From positions 26,206 through 90,205 of the forward strand of contig NZ_OPYN01000074.1 of NCBI RefSeq assembly GCF_900277125.1: 64,000 bases of DNA, written 5' to 3'. The stretch comes from Pseudomonas inefficax (GTDB taxonomy: Bacteria > Pseudomonadota > Gammaproteobacteria > Pseudomonadales > Pseudomonadaceae). Positions 26,786 through 35,979 of the stretch are shown here, piece after piece; the first letter of the stretch is position 1; every line of letters begins with the position of its first letter. Under the pieces are notes generated by a model, which made no database searches, had not been told where the DNA came from, and saw only the letters and a program-made list of their open reading frames with translations. The translations under genes were made by a program, and so were the position numbers.

Positions 26786-27526
26786 TTACTGGGCGTTGAA
26801 CGCCTGCCCATTCACCCCTTTGCTGTCCGGCCCCATCAGGTACAGGTACACCGGCATGATCTCTTCCGGCAGCGGGTTGTTCTGCGGGTTTTCGCTGGGG
26901 TAGGCCTGTGCCCGCATCGCCGTGCGCGTGGCGCCTGGGTTGATGCTGTTGGAGCGCACCGGTGCCACGTCTTCCAGCTCATCGGCCAGGGTTTGCATCA
27001 GGCCCTCGGTGGCGAACTTGGACACGCCATAGGCGCCCCAGTAGGCCCGGCCCTTGCGCCCGACGCTGCTGCTGGTGAACACCACCGAAGCGTCTTCCGA
27101 CAGCTTCAGCAGCGGCAGCAATGTGCTGGTGAGCATGAAGGTGGCATCGACGTTGATGTGCATCACGCGCATGAAGTTGTCACCCGACAGCTGCTCCAAC
27201 GGTGTGCGCGGGCCGATGATCGAAGCGTTGTTCAGCAGGCCGTCGAGGCGACCGAACTGGTCCTCGATCATCACTGCCAGTTCGTCGTACTGGTGGGGCA
27301 GGGCGGTTTCCAGGTTGAACGGGATCACCACCGGTTGCGGATGCCCGGCGGCTTCGATCTGGTCGTAGACCTCGTTGAGGTTGGCCTCGGTCTTGCCCAG
27401 CAGCAGCACGGTGGCGCCCAGCGCAGCGTAGGCCTTGGCGGCAGCGGCGCCGATGCCGCGGCCGGCACCGGTAACCAGGATGACCCGGCCTTGCAGCAGG
27501 TCGGGGCGGGCGGTGTAGTCGAACAT
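26786..27526 (-). CDS. yciK: YciK family SDR oxidoreductase
   Basis: This 246-residue SDR carries TGAGRGIGAA, NNASIIGP, the catalytic Ser in SSSVGRKG and YGVSK. The opening MFDYTARPDLLQGRVILVTG and the ending VNGQAFNAQ fit the YciK family, whose physiological substrate is not settled. It is the last gene of the ubiG-mupP-yciK run on the minus strand, separated from mupP by a 150-bp gap filled with a REP pair. It may therefore depend on read-through or on its own promoter. Confidence 0.88.
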   Translation of the reverse strand: MFDYTARPDLLQGRVILVTGAGRGIGAAAAKAYAALGATVLLLGKTEANLNEVYDQIEAAGHPQPVVIPFNLETALPHQYDELAVMIEDQFGRLDGLLNNASIIGPRTPLEQLSGDNFMRVMHINVDATFMLTSTLLPLLKLSEDASVVFTSSSVGRKGRAYWGAYGVSKFATEGLMQTLADELEDVAPVRSNSINPGATRTAMRAQAYPSENPQNNPLPEEIMPVYLYLMGPDSKGVNGQAFNAQ

Positions 27527-27559
27527 GGTAGGTCCTTCGAGTTCGTTGGCGCGGCACCG

Positions 27560-27657
27560 TCCCCTGTGGGAGCGGGTTCACCCGCGAATGTACGTTCAGG
27601 TGCCGATGTTGTCCGGGCTGACGCATTCGCGGGTGAACCCGCTCCCACAGGGGCTGT
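27560..27657. repeat. Paired REP elements, type A, between mupP and yciK
   Basis: Inverted copies with the core GCGGGTTCACCCGCGAATG and its mirror lie within a minus-strand gene run, so they would be transcribed into the mupP-yciK mRNA. Confidence 0.9.
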
Positions 27658-27676
27658 GCTGCGGTCTAGGCGGGGT

Positions 27677-28348
27677 TCAGCAGCCGCACAGCGCGCTGTC
27701 GATAACCTTGCGCAGTTCCAGTGGGTGGTCCACCACCACGTCGGCACCCCAGTTGTTGGGGTTGTCCTCTGGATGAATATAGCCGTAGCGCACCGCCGCC
27801 GTGCGGGTGCCGGCGTCGCGGCCAGACTCGATGTCGCGCAGGTCGTCGCCGACGAACAGTACGCTGGCCGGGTCCAGGTTCAGCGTTTTGCAGGCGAGGA
27901 TCAGCGGCTCGGGGTCCGGCTTGCTGTTTTTCACGTGGTCCGGGCAGATCAGCAGCGCCGAACGCTCGGCCAGGCCCAGTTGCTGCATGATCGGCTCGGC
28001 GAAGCGCACCGGCTTGTTGGTGACCACGCCCCACAGCAGGTTGCCTTTCTCGATGTCGGCCAACAGCTCGGCCATGCCGTCGAACAGCTTGCTGTGCACT
28101 GCACAGTCGCGCTGGTAGCGCTCGAGGAACTCCAGGCGCAGGGCCTCGAAGCCTTCGGCCTCCGGGCTCATGGCGAAGGTCGCGGCGACCATCGCCCGGG
28201 CACCGCCAGAGATCACATCACGGATCAGCTTGTCATCCACGGCCGGCAGGCCGCGCTCGGCAAGCATGGCCTGGCAGATGGCGATGAAGTCCGGCGCCGT
28301 GTCGAGCAAGGTGCCGTCCATGTCGAAGAGTACTGCTCGCAAACGCAT
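27677..28348 (-). CDS. mupP: N-acetylmuramic acid 6-phosphate phosphatase MupP
   Basis: This 223-residue HAD-superfamily hydrolase has the nucleophile motif [10 protein letters not shown] (residues 8-17), VTNKP as motif II, Lys in KPDPEP, and [11 protein letters not shown] as motif IV. It resembles phosphoglycolate phosphatase; in pseudomonads the gene next to ubiG is MupP, which feeds MurNAc-6-P back into peptidoglycan recycling. Glycolate-P phosphatase activity (Gph) is the alternative. The start lies two bases after the ubiG stop, giving translational coupling. Confidence 0.92.
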   Translation of the reverse strand: MRLRAVLFDMDGTLLDTAPDFIAICQAMLAERGLPAVDDKLIRDVISGGARAMVAATFAMSPEAEGFEALRLEFLERYQRDCAVHSKLFDGMAELLADIEKGNLLWGVVTNKPVRFAEPIMQQLGLAERSALLICPDHVKNSKPDPEPLILACKTLNLDPASVLFVGDDLRDIESGRDAGTRTAAVRYGYIHPEDNPNNWGADVVVDHPLELRKVIDSALCGC

Positions 28349-28350
28349 GC

Positions 28351-29049
28351 TTATTCCTCGCGCAGGGTCTGGACCATGTAATTGACGTCGACGTCGCTGC
28401 TGAGCTTGTAGTGCTTGGTCAACGGATTGTAGGTCAGGCCGATGATGTCCTTTACCTGCAGGCCGGCAACGCGGCTCCAGGCGCCCAGCTCGGACGGGCG
28501 GATGAACTTCTTGAAGTCGTGGGTACCGCGCGGCAGCATCTTCAGGATGTACTCGGCGCCGACGATGGCCAGCAGGTAGGCCTTGGGGTTGCGGTTGATG
28601 GTGGAGAAGAACACCTGGCCGCCAGGCTTGACCATGCGGTAGCAGGCGCGAATGACCGAAGACGGGTCGGGCACGTGCTCGAGCATTTCCAGGCAGGTGA
28701 CCACGTCGAACTGTTCAGGCATTTCTTCGGCCAGGGCTTCGGCGGTGATCTGCCGGTATTCCACCTGCACGCCCGACTCCAGCTGGTGCAGCTGGGCCAC
28801 GGCCAGTGGCGCCTCGCCCATGTCGATGCCGGTGACCGTGGCGCCGCGCAGGGCCATTGCTTCGCTGAGGATGCCGCCACCGCAACCCACATCCAGCACT
28901 TTCTTGCCGGCGAGGCTGGCGCGTTCGTCGATCCAGTTGACGCGCAGCGGGTTGATTTCGTGCAGCGGCTTGAACTCGCTTTCGCGGTCCCACCAGCGGT
29001 GGGCCAGCGCTTCGAACTTGGCGATTTCGGCGCGGTCGACGTTGCTCAT
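28351..29049 (-). CDS. ubiG: Ubiquinone biosynthesis O-methyltransferase UbiG
   Basis: This 232-residue class I SAM methyltransferase has the motif [16 protein letters not shown] (residues 51-66) and the UbiG-typical [25 protein letters not shown] opening. It carries out both O-methylations in ubiquinone synthesis. The start MSNVDRAEI was chosen because the long upstream frame is antisense to mtnA. It heads the minus-strand run with mupP and is divergent from mtnA across a 111-bp gap. Confidence 0.95.
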   Translation of the reverse strand: MSNVDRAEIAKFEALAHRWWDRESEFKPLHEINPLRVNWIDERASLAGKKVLDVGCGGGILSEAMALRGATVTGIDMGEAPLAVAQLHQLESGVQVEYRQITAEALAEEMPEQFDVVTCLEMLEHVPDPSSVIRACYRMVKPGGQVFFSTINRNPKAYLLAIVGAEYILKMLPRGTHDFKKFIRPSELGAWSRVAGLQVKDIIGLTYNPLTKHYKLSSDVDVNYMVQTLREE

Positions 29050-29118
29050 TAGAACAGTCCTCTGAAACTTCGCAAAATTGCGCCGGAGTATACCCGAGCG
29101 CTCGGCCCCGAGGGTCGC

Positions 29119-29124
29119 TATAAT
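29119..29124 (+). promoter_or_regulatory. Candidate -10 element for mtnA
   Basis: A perfect TATAAT lies 37 bases upstream of the mtnA ATG. No convincing -35 hexamer lies 16-18 bases upstream, so the promoter is only tentative. Confidence 0.4.
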
Positions 29125-29160
29125 CGCCGGCTTTTGATATCCGAACGACGGGGAGAGGCG

Positions 29161-30237
29161 ATGCGCGAGCGACTTTTGGCGGCGGAGAAGGTGACCGGGA
29201 TCCGCTGGCAGGGCGGCGTCCTGCACCTGCTCGACCAGCGCCTGCTGCCGTCGCAAGAGCGCTGGCTGGCCTGCGACAATGTCGCGCAGGTGGCGGCGGC
29301 GATTCGCGACATGGCCGTGCGCGGCGCGTCGGCCATCGGCATTGCCGCGGCCTATGGCCTGGTGTTGGCCCTGGAAGAGCGGCTGGCCGAGGGTGGCGAC
29401 TGGGAAATGGACCTGGAAGAAGACTTCCTTACCCTGGCTGAGGCGCGACCTACCGCCGCCAACCTGTTCTGGGCCCTGAACCGCATGCGCGAGCGCCTGC
29501 AGCGGCTGCGCCCGGACGAAGATGTACTGGCGGCGCTGGAGGCCGAAGCGCTGGCCATCCACGAAAGCGACCGCGAAGCCAACCTGACCATGGCCCAGCA
29601 GGGAATCGAGCTGATCCGCCGCCACCAGGGCAACGCCCAGGCCCTGCTCACCTACGGCAACGCCGGCGCCCTGGCCTGCGGTGGCTTCGGCACCGCGCTG
29701 GGGGTGATCCGCGCCGGCTATCTGGAGGGCATGGTCGAGCGGGTATATGCCGGCGAGACCCGCCCTTGGCTGCATGGCTCGCGCCTGACCGCCTGGGAGC
29801 TGGCCAACGAGGGCATTCCGGTGACCCTGTGCGCCGACTCGGCGCTGGCCCACCTGATGAAAAGCAAGGGCATCACGTGGGTGGTGGTGGGTGCGGACTG
29901 CATCGCCGCCAATGGCGATGTGGCCAGCAAGATCGGCACCTACCAGCTGGCAGTCAGTGCCATGCACCACGGCGTACGGTTCATGGTGGTGGCGCCGAGC
30001 ACCAGCATCGACCTGAACCTGGCCACTGGCGAGGACATTCCGCTGGAAGAGCGCGCTGCCGACGAGTTGCTGGACATTGCCGGTACCCGGGTGGCGCCGG
30101 ATGTCGAGGTGTTCAATCCGGTGTTCGATGTGACCCCGGCCGACCTGATCGACGTGATCGTGACCGAGCGCGGCATCGTCGAGCGGCCGGATACGGCCAA
30201 GCTGGCGCAGTTGATCTGCCGCAAGCGCCTGCACTGA
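29161..30237 (+). CDS. mtnA: Methylthioribose-1-phosphate isomerase MtnA
   Basis: This 358-residue protein of the MtnA/eIF2B-alpha-like family has [13 protein letters not shown] near the N terminus, [13 protein letters not shown] holding the catalytic Cys, and [22 protein letters not shown] holding the catalytic Asp. It converts methylthioribose-1-P to methylthioribulose-1-P in methionine salvage. The ATG at 29161 has a GGAGAGG site; the nine codons upstream are not used. The gene upstream of gyrA in pseudomonads is typically mtnA, which supports the call. Confidence 0.95.
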   Translation: MRERLLAAEKVTGIRWQGGVLHLLDQRLLPSQERWLACDNVAQVAAAIRDMAVRGASAIGIAAAYGLVLALEERLAEGGDWEMDLEEDFLTLAEARPTAANLFWALNRMRERLQRLRPDEDVLAALEAEALAIHESDREANLTMAQQGIELIRRHQGNAQALLTYGNAGALACGGFGTALGVIRAGYLEGMVERVYAGETRPWLHGSRLTAWELANEGIPVTLCADSALAHLMKSKGITWVVVGADCIAANGDVASKIGTYQLAVSAMHHGVRFMVVAPSTSIDLNLATGEDIPLEERAADELLDIAGTRVAPDVEVFNPVFDVTPADLIDVIVTERGIVERPDTAKLAQLICRKRLH

Positions 30238-30247
30238 TTTTTGCACT

Positions 30248-30360
30248 GCCTGTGCCGGCCTCTTCGCGGGTAAACCCGCTCCCACAGGGATAGCACAAGG
30301 CCTGAGGGCGGTGGTGTACCTGTGGGAGCGGGTTCACCCGCGAAGAGGCCGGCACAGGCT
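30248..30360. repeat. Paired REP elements, type A (near-perfect long arms)
   Basis: Arms of about 41 bases (GCCTGTGCCGGCCTCTTCGC and onward) are reverse complements apart from the core position (GTAAAC versus GTTCAC). They lie after mtnA in the 366-bp gap before gyrA. Confidence 0.92.
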
Positions 30361-30603
30361 ATAAAAAATCCAGATTTTCGCTCACGTGAGGCCACCTGCC
30401 ACATCTCCCCACCTCCCATGCCTTTGTGATAACATCCGGCAGTTTCCAAGACCGCCCATCACGGCGGCCTTCATTGCGCAGATCCATGGCACAACTCATT
30501 GATTTGTCGTAAGTCGTCGCACCCTTATGCGCTGCGGCGGCGAGCTTCGTTCGGCCCTTGATGGAGCTGCGAAGTTTCACCAGAAAAAGGAATCAGGCTT
30601 CTC
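30361..30603 (+). promoter_or_regulatory. gyrA upstream region
   Basis: This 243-bp gap must carry the gyrA promoter and leader. A TGTGATAAC stretch near 30425-30433 could be a weak extended -10, and CCGCCcatcacGGCGG forms a 5-bp hairpin. AAAAAGGAAT supplies the ribosome-binding site 10 bases before the ATG. I cannot place the transcription start. Confidence 0.4.
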
Positions 30604-33369
30604 ATGGGCGAACTGGCCAAAGAAATCCTCCCGGTCAATATCGAAGACGAACTGAGACAGTCTTACCTCGACTACGCGATGAGCGTGATTGTCGGGCGAG
30701 CGCTGCCCGATGCGCGTGACGGCTTGAAGCCCGTGCATCGTCGCGTTCTCTATGCGATGAGCGAACTGGGCAACGACTGGAACAAGCCGTACAAGAAATC
30801 CGCCCGTGTGGTCGGTGATGTGATCGGTAAGTACCACCCGCACGGCGACACCGCGGTCTACGACACCATCGTGCGTATGGCCCAGCCGTTCTCGCTGCGC
30901 TACCTGCTGGTCGACGGCCAGGGCAACTTCGGTTCGGTGGACGGCGACAACGCCGCAGCCATGCGATACACCGAAGTGCGCATGGCCAAGCTGGCCCACG
31001 AGCTGCTGGCCGACCTGCACAAAGAGACCGTCGACTGGGTGCCCAACTATGACGGCACCGAGCAGATCCCGGCGGTCATGCCGACCCGTATCCCCAACCT
31101 GCTGGTCAACGGTTCCAGCGGTATCGCCGTGGGCATGGCGACCAACATCCCGCCGCATAACCTCGGCGAGGTCATCGATGGCTGCCTGGCACTCATCGAC
31201 AACCCCGAAGTCACCATCGATGAGCTGATGCAGCACATCCCTGGCCCGGACTTCCCGACTGCCGGCCTGATCAACGGCCGCCAGGGCATCATCGAGGCCT
31301 ATCGTACCGGTCGTGGCCGCATCTACATGCGCGCCCGTTCCGAGATCGAAGACATCGACAAGGTCGGCGGCCGCCAGCAGATCGTGGTCACCGAGCTGCC
31401 GTACCAGCTGAACAAGGCGCGCCTGATCGAGAAGATCGCCGAGCTGGTCAAAGAGAAGAAGATCGAAGGCATCACCGAGCTGCGCGACGAGTCCGACAAG
31501 GACGGCATGCGCATCGTCATCGAGCTGCGTCGCGGCGAGGTGCCGGAGGTGGTGCTCAACAACCTCTACCAGCAAACCCAGCTGCAGAGCGTATTCGGCA
31601 TCAACGTGGTGGCCCTGGTTGACGGCCGTCCGCGCCTGCTCAACCTCAAGGACCTGCTCGAAGCGTTCGTGCGTCACCGCCGTGAAGTGGTGACCCGCCG
31701 TACCGTGTTCGAGCTGCGCAAGGCCCGCGAACGCGGCCACATCCTCGAAGGCCAGGCGGTCGCGCTGTCCAACATCGACCCGGTCATCGCCCTGATCAAG
31801 GCCTCGCCGACCCCGTCCGAAGCCAAGGAAGCGCTGATTTCCACCGCCTGGGAGTCCAGTGCCGTGCAGGTCATGGTCGAGCGCGCCGGCGCCGATTCCT
31901 GCCGCCCCGAGGACCTGCCGGAGCAGTACGGCCTGCGTGAGGGCAAGTACTACCTGTCGCCGGAACAGGCCCAGGCCATTCTCGACCTGCGCCTGCACCG
32001 CCTGACCGGCCTGGAGCATGAAAAGCTGCTGGCCGAGTACCAGGAAATCCTCGAGCAGATCGGCGAACTGATCCGCATCCTCAGCAGCGCCGAGCGCCTG
32101 ATGGAAGTGATCCGCGAAGAACTGGAAGCCATCCGCGCCGAATATGGCGATGCCCGCCGTACCGAAATCCTCGATGCGCGCCACGACCTCAACTACGGCG
32201 ACATGATCCCGGAAGAAGAGCGCGTGGTGACCATCTCCCACGGTGGCTACGCCAAGACCCAGCCGCTGTCCGCCTACCAGGCCCAGCGCCGTGGCGGCAA
32301 AGGCAAGTCGGCTACCGGGGTGAAGGACGAGGACTACGTCGAGCACCTGCTGGTTGCCAACAGCCACGCCACCCTGCTGCTGTTCTCCAGCAAGGGCAAG
32401 GTGTACTGGCTGAAGACCTACGACATTCCTGAGGCGTCCCGTGCCGCACGCGGCCGGCCAATGGTCAACCTGCTGCCGCTGGAGGAAGGTGAGCGTATCA
32501 CCGCCATGCTGCAGATCGACCTCGAGGCCCTGCAGCAGAGCGCTGATGCCGACGAAGAGCTGGAGGATGCGGATGACACCGTGCTCGAAGGCGAAGTGGT
32601 CGAGGCCGAGGAAGTGGACGAGGAAGAGGGCGACACCCCTGAGTGGGTCGCCGAGCCGACCGGCGCCTACATCTTCATGGCCACCGCTTCGGGCACCGTG
32701 AAGAAGACCCCGCTGGTGCAGTTCGCCCGTCCGCGCTCCAACGGCCTGATCGCCCTGAAGCTGAAGGAAGGTGACACCCTGATCGCCGCGGCCATCACCG
32801 ACGGTGCCAAGGAAGTCATGATGTTCTCCGACGCCGGCAAGGTGATCCGCTTCGCTGAAAGCGTGGTCCGCGAAATGGGCCGTAACGCCCGTGGCGTGCG
32901 CGGCATGAAGCTGGGCAAGGGCCAGCAGATCATCTCCATGTTGATCCCGGAATCCGGCGCGCAGATCCTCACCGCCTCCGAGCGTGGCTTCGGCAAGCGC
33001 ACGCCGCTGTCCAAGTTCCCGCGTCGCGGCCGTGGTGGCCAGGGCGTGATCGCCATGGGTACCAAGGGGCGCAACGGCCTGCTGATCGGTGCCATCCAGG
33101 TGCAGGAAGGCGAAGAGATCATGCTGATCTCCGACCAGGGCACGCTGGTGCGTACCCGCGTTGGCGAAGTGTCCAGCCTGGGCCGCAACACCCAGGGCGT
33201 GACCTTGATCAAGCTGGCTACCGACGAGACGCTGGTGGGCCTGGAGCGAATCCAGGAGCCTTCCGAGGACGAGCTCGATGATGTGATCGAGACGGACGAA
33301 GAGGGTGTCGAGGCTGAAGCGCCAGACAACGAAGAAGCTGCTGGCGCCGAAGAGGCCCAGCAGGAGTAA
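30604..33369 (+). CDS. gyrA: DNA gyrase subunit A
   Basis: This 921-residue type II topoisomerase subunit introduces negative supercoils together with GyrB. The breakage-reunion domain carries the catalytic Tyr122 (AMRYTEVRM). The quinolone-resistance region reads [11 protein letters not shown], with Thr83 and Asp87, the unmutated Pseudomonas state. The C-terminal DNA-wrapping domain has the GyrA box QRRGGKG (about 560-566) and the beta-pinwheel repeats. A strongly acidic insert (about residues 645-680, [16 protein letters not shown] and onward) and an acidic tail make it longer than the 875-residue E. coli protein, as in other pseudomonads. A stable hairpin follows the stop codon. Confidence 0.97.
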   Translation: MGELAKEILPVNIEDELRQSYLDYAMSVIVGRALPDARDGLKPVHRRVLYAMSELGNDWNKPYKKSARVVGDVIGKYHPHGDTAVYDTIVRMAQPFSLRYLLVDGQGNFGSVDGDNAAAMRYTEVRMAKLAHELLADLHKETVDWVPNYDGTEQIPAVMPTRIPNLLVNGSSGIAVGMATNIPPHNLGEVIDGCLALIDNPEVTIDELMQHIPGPDFPTAGLINGRQGIIEAYRTGRGRIYMRARSEIEDIDKVGGRQQIVVTELPYQLNKARLIEKIAELVKEKKIEGITELRDESDKDGMRIVIELRRGEVPEVVLNNLYQQTQLQSVFGINVVALVDGRPRLLNLKDLLEAFVRHRREVVTRRTVFELRKARERGHILEGQAVALSNIDPVIALIKASPTPSEAKEALISTAWESSAVQVMVERAGADSCRPEDLPEQYGLREGKYYLSPEQAQAILDLRLHRLTGLEHEKLLAEYQEILEQIGELIRILSSAERLMEVIREELEAIRAEYGDARRTEILDARHDLNYGDMIPEEERVVTISHGGYAKTQPLSAYQAQRRGGKGKSATGVKDEDYVEHLLVANSHATLLLFSSKGKVYWLKTYDIPEASRAARGRPMVNLLPLEEGERITAMLQIDLEALQQSADADEELEDADDTVLEGEVVEAEEVDEEEGDTPEWVAEPTGAYIFMATASGTVKKTPLVQFARPRSNGLIALKLKEGDTLIAAAITDGAKEVMMFSDAGKVIRFAESVVREMGRNARGVRGMKLGKGQQIISMLIPESGAQILTASERGFGKRTPLSKFPRRGRGGQGVIAMGTKGRNGLLIGAIQVQEGEEIMLISDQGTLVRTRVGEVSSLGRNTQGVTLIKLATDETLVGLERIQEPSEDELDDVIETDEEGVEAEAPDNEEAAGAEEAQQE

Positions 33370-33385
33370 GCAAGCGTAAAACCCG

Positions 33386-33411
33386 AACGGGGCGACCAAG
33401 GTCGCCCCGTT
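33386..33411 (+). terminator. Stem-loop terminator after gyrA
   Basis: A perfect 11-bp stem (AACGGGGCGAC / GTCGCCCCGTT) with a CAAG loop lies 16 bases after the gyrA stop codon. Only a short T-poor tail follows (TTGACTG), so it may be a weak terminator or an mRNA-stabilising hairpin. Confidence 0.7.
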
Positions 33412-33461
33412 TGACTGATTACAGCAGGCAATGCTGAACCTCCCTTTGGTGGGGCGAGCTT

Positions 33462-33580
33462 TTTGTAGGAGCGGCCTTGTGTCGCGAAAGGGCTGCAAAG
33501 CAGCCCCAGGATTTCAGCGGCGCTGCAAAAAACTGGGGGCCGCTTTGCGGCCCTATCGCGACACAAGGCCGCTCCTACAA
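33462..33580. repeat. Paired REP elements, type B
   Basis: Inverted copies of GTAGGAGCGGCCTTGTGTCG with inner hairpins GGGCTGCAAAGCAGCCC and GGGGGCCGCTTTGCGGCCC lie between the gyrA terminator and serC. Confidence 0.92.
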
Positions 33581-33639
33581 AGAGCAGTGAGTGGCCTGCA
33601 AGAAACGATTTTGTACCATTTGGCAGAGCGAGAGTGGAT

Positions 33640-34725
33640 GTGAGCAAACGAGCCTTTAACTTCTGCGCAGGCCCTGCCGCGCTTCCTGACGCTGTTCTGC
33701 AGCGCGCCCAGGCCGAGATGCTGGATTGGCATGGCAAGGGCTTGTCGGTGATGGAAATGAGCCATCGCAGCGACGATTACGTGGCCATCGCCGAAAAGGC
33801 CGAGCAGGACCTGCGTGACCTGCTGTCCGTCCCCTCCAACTACAAGGTGCTGTTCCTGCAGGGCGGTGCCAGCCAGCAGTTCGCCGAAATCCCGCTGAAC
33901 CTGCTGCCGGAGAACGGCACTGCCGACTACATCGAGACCGGCATCTGGTCGAAGAAGGCCATCGAGGAAGCGCGCCGCTTTGGCAGCGTCAACGTCGCCG
34001 CCAGCGCCAAGCCCTACGACTACCTGGCCATCCCCGGCCAGAACGAGTGGAAGCTGACCAGCAACGCTGCCTACGTGCACTATGCGTCCAACGAGACCAT
34101 CGGTGGCCTGCAGTTCGACTGGGTGCCAGAAACCGGTGACGTGCCACTGGTGGTCGACATGTCGTCCGACATCCTCTCGCGCCCCATCGACGTGTCGCAG
34201 TACGGCCTGATCTACGCCGGCGCGCAGAAGAACATCGGCCCGAGCGGCCTGGTAGTGGTGATCGTGCGCGAAGACCTGCTGGGCCGCGCCCGCAGCAGTT
34301 GCCCGACCATGCTCGACTACAAGGTTTCGGCCGACAACGGCTCGATGTACAACACCCCGGCCACCTACTCCTGGTACCTCTCGGGCCTGGTGTTCGAATG
34401 GCTGAAAGAGCAGGGTGGCGTCGATGCCATGGAGCAGCGCAACCGTGCCAAGAAAGACCGTCTGTACGGCTTCATCGACAGCAGCGAGTTCTACACCAAC
34501 CCGATCAGCCACAACGCCCGTTCGTGGATGAACGTGCCGTTCCGCCTGGCTGACGAACGCCTGGACAAGGCCTTCCTCGCCGGCGCCGATGCCCGCGGCC
34601 TGCTCAACCTCAAGGGCCACCGTTCGGTAGGCGGCATGCGTGCCTCCATCTACAACGCCCTGGGCCTTGAAGCAGTCGAAGCCCTGGTGGCCTACATGGC
34701 CGAATTCGAGAAGGAGCACGGCTGA
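33640..34725 (+). CDS. serC: Phosphoserine aminotransferase SerC
   Basis: This 361-residue class V aminotransferase opens SKRAFNFCAGPAALP and carries the PLP lysine in GAQKNIGPSG. It makes phosphoserine for serine synthesis and also acts in pyridoxine synthesis. I chose the GTG at 33640 because it gives the standard SerC opening and length and stands 5 bases after a GAGAG stretch; another in-frame GTG lies six bases upstream. The stop overlaps the pheA start by one base (TGATG), so serC and pheA are coupled. Confidence 0.94.
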   Translation: MSKRAFNFCAGPAALPDAVLQRAQAEMLDWHGKGLSVMEMSHRSDDYVAIAEKAEQDLRDLLSVPSNYKVLFLQGGASQQFAEIPLNLLPENGTADYIETGIWSKKAIEEARRFGSVNVAASAKPYDYLAIPGQNEWKLTSNAAYVHYASNETIGGLQFDWVPETGDVPLVVDMSSDILSRPIDVSQYGLIYAGAQKNIGPSGLVVVIVREDLLGRARSSCPTMLDYKVSADNGSMYNTPATYSWYLSGLVFEWLKEQGGVDAMEQRNRAKKDRLYGFIDSSEFYTNPISHNARSWMNVPFRLADERLDKAFLAGADARGLLNLKGHRSVGGMRASIYNALGLEAVEALVAYMAEFEKEHG

Positions 34726-35819
34726 TGTCCGAGCACGAACTGAAGGCGCTGCGCGTTCGCATCGACAGCCTCGACGAGAAGATCCTCGAGCTGATCAGCG
34801 AGCGCGCCCGTTGCGCTCAGGAAGTGGCCAAGGTCAAGACCGCCTCGCTGGCGGAAGGCGAAAAGCCGGTGTTCTACCGCCCCGAGCGTGAAGCCGCCGT
34901 GCTCAAGCGCGTGATGGAGCGCAACAAGGGCCCGCTGGACAACGAAGAGATGGCGCGGCTGTTCCGCGAAATCATGTCGTCGTGCCTGGCCCTGGAAGAA
35001 CCGCTGAAAATCGCCTACCTCGGCCCTGAAGGCACCTTCACCCAGGCTGCGGCCATGAAGCACTTCGGCCACGCGGTGGTCAGCCGGCCGATGGCAGCCA
35101 TCGACGAAGTGTTCCGCGAAGTGGCGGCCGGTGCCGTCAACTTCGGCGTGGTGCCGGTGGAAAACTCCACCGAAGGCGCGGTCAGCCACACCCTGGACAG
35201 CTTCCTCGAACACGACATGGTGATTTGCGGCGAGGTCGAACTGCGCATCCACCACCACCTGCTGGTGGGCGAGAACACCAAGACCGACAGCATCACCCGC
35301 ATCTACTCTCACGCCCAGTCGCTGGCCCAGTGCCGCAAGTGGCTGGACGCGCACTACCCGAACGTGGAGCGTGTGGCCGTGTCGAGCAATGCCGAGGCGG
35401 CCAAGCGGGTCAAGGGCGAGTGGAATTCGGCGGCGATCGCCGGCGACATGGCGGCCAACCTGTACGGTTTGACCCGCCTGGCCGAAAAGATCGAAGACCG
35501 CCCGGACAACTCCACGCGCTTCCTGATGATCGGCAACCAGGAAGTGCCGCCGACCGGCGACGACAAGACCTCGATCATCGTTTCGATGAGCAACAAGCCG
35601 GGTGCCTTGCACGAGCTGCTGGTACCGTTCCACCAGAACGGCATCGACCTGACCCGCATCGAGACTCGCCCGTCGCGCAGCGGCAAGTGGACCTACGTGT
35701 TCTTCATCGACTTCGTTGGCCACCACCGCGACCCGCTGATCAAGGCGGTGCTCGAGCAGATCAGCCAGGAAGCTGTGGCGCTGAAGGTGCTGGGCTCTTA
35801 TCCAAAGGCGGTGCTTTGA
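34725..35819 (+). CDS. pheA: Bifunctional chorismate mutase/prephenate dehydratase PheA
   Basis: This 364-residue enzyme has a chorismate mutase domain (about 1-90, RVRIDSLDEKILELISERARCAQEV), a prephenate dehydratase domain (about 95-270, AYLGPEGTFTQAA and GVVPVENSTEGAV) and a C-terminal ACT domain (about 280-360, with the GALHELL and ESRP-like IETRPSRSGKW motifs that bind phenylalanine). It converts chorismate to phenylpyruvate and should be feedback-inhibited by Phe. No hisC aminotransferase gene follows, unlike in P. aeruginosa; a REP pair separates it from tyrA-aroA. Confidence 0.96.
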   Translation: MSEHELKALRVRIDSLDEKILELISERARCAQEVAKVKTASLAEGEKPVFYRPEREAAVLKRVMERNKGPLDNEEMARLFREIMSSCLALEEPLKIAYLGPEGTFTQAAAMKHFGHAVVSRPMAAIDEVFREVAAGAVNFGVVPVENSTEGAVSHTLDSFLEHDMVICGEVELRIHHHLLVGENTKTDSITRIYSHAQSLAQCRKWLDAHYPNVERVAVSSNAEAAKRVKGEWNSAAIAGDMAANLYGLTRLAEKIEDRPDNSTRFLMIGNQEVPPTGDDKTSIIVSMSNKPGALHELLVPFHQNGIDLTRIETRPSRSGKWTYVFFIDFVGHHRDPLIKAVLEQISQEAVALKVLGSYPKAVL

Positions 35820-35830
35820 TTTGAGATGGT

Positions 35831-35935
35831 TGGGGCCGCTTCGCGCCCCATCGCGACAAAAGGCCGCTCCCACAGGAGTACGCAATCCCTTGTGGGAGCG
35901 GCCTTGTGTTGCGATGGGCTGCACAGCAGCCCCAA
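35831..35935. repeat. Paired REP elements, type B, between pheA and tyrA-aroA
   Basis: Inverted copies (left one degenerate, GCGACAAAAGGCCGCTCC) with hairpins GGGGCCGCTTCGCGCCCC and GGGCTGC...GCAGCCC are embedded in the aromatic amino-acid gene run. Confidence 0.9.
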
Positions 35936-35979
35936 TGGCCCTCACAGGCTGCCTAGATTTCTGAACAGGGTTCGCACCA

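Noticed and set aside
29050-30285. N-terminal extension of the ubiG frame over mtnA
   Set aside because: The extension is antisense to MtnA and into a REP; UbiG homologues start at MSNVDRAE.
30487-30513. Short reading frame MAQLIDLS upstream of gyrA as a leader peptide
   Set aside because: No ribosome-binding site precedes it, it has no run of regulatory codons, and no attenuator hairpin with a T-run follows.
30841-30870. Quinolone-resistance change Thr83 in GyrA
   Set aside because: Thr at 83 and Asp at 87 are the normal residues in Pseudomonas; E. coli has Ser83, so this is not a resistance mutation.
30577-33498. 973-residue minus-strand frame opposite gyrA
   Set aside because: It mirrors gyrA codon by codon, has no ribosome-binding site and reads into the REP at its start. 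GyrA is unmistakable on the plus strand.
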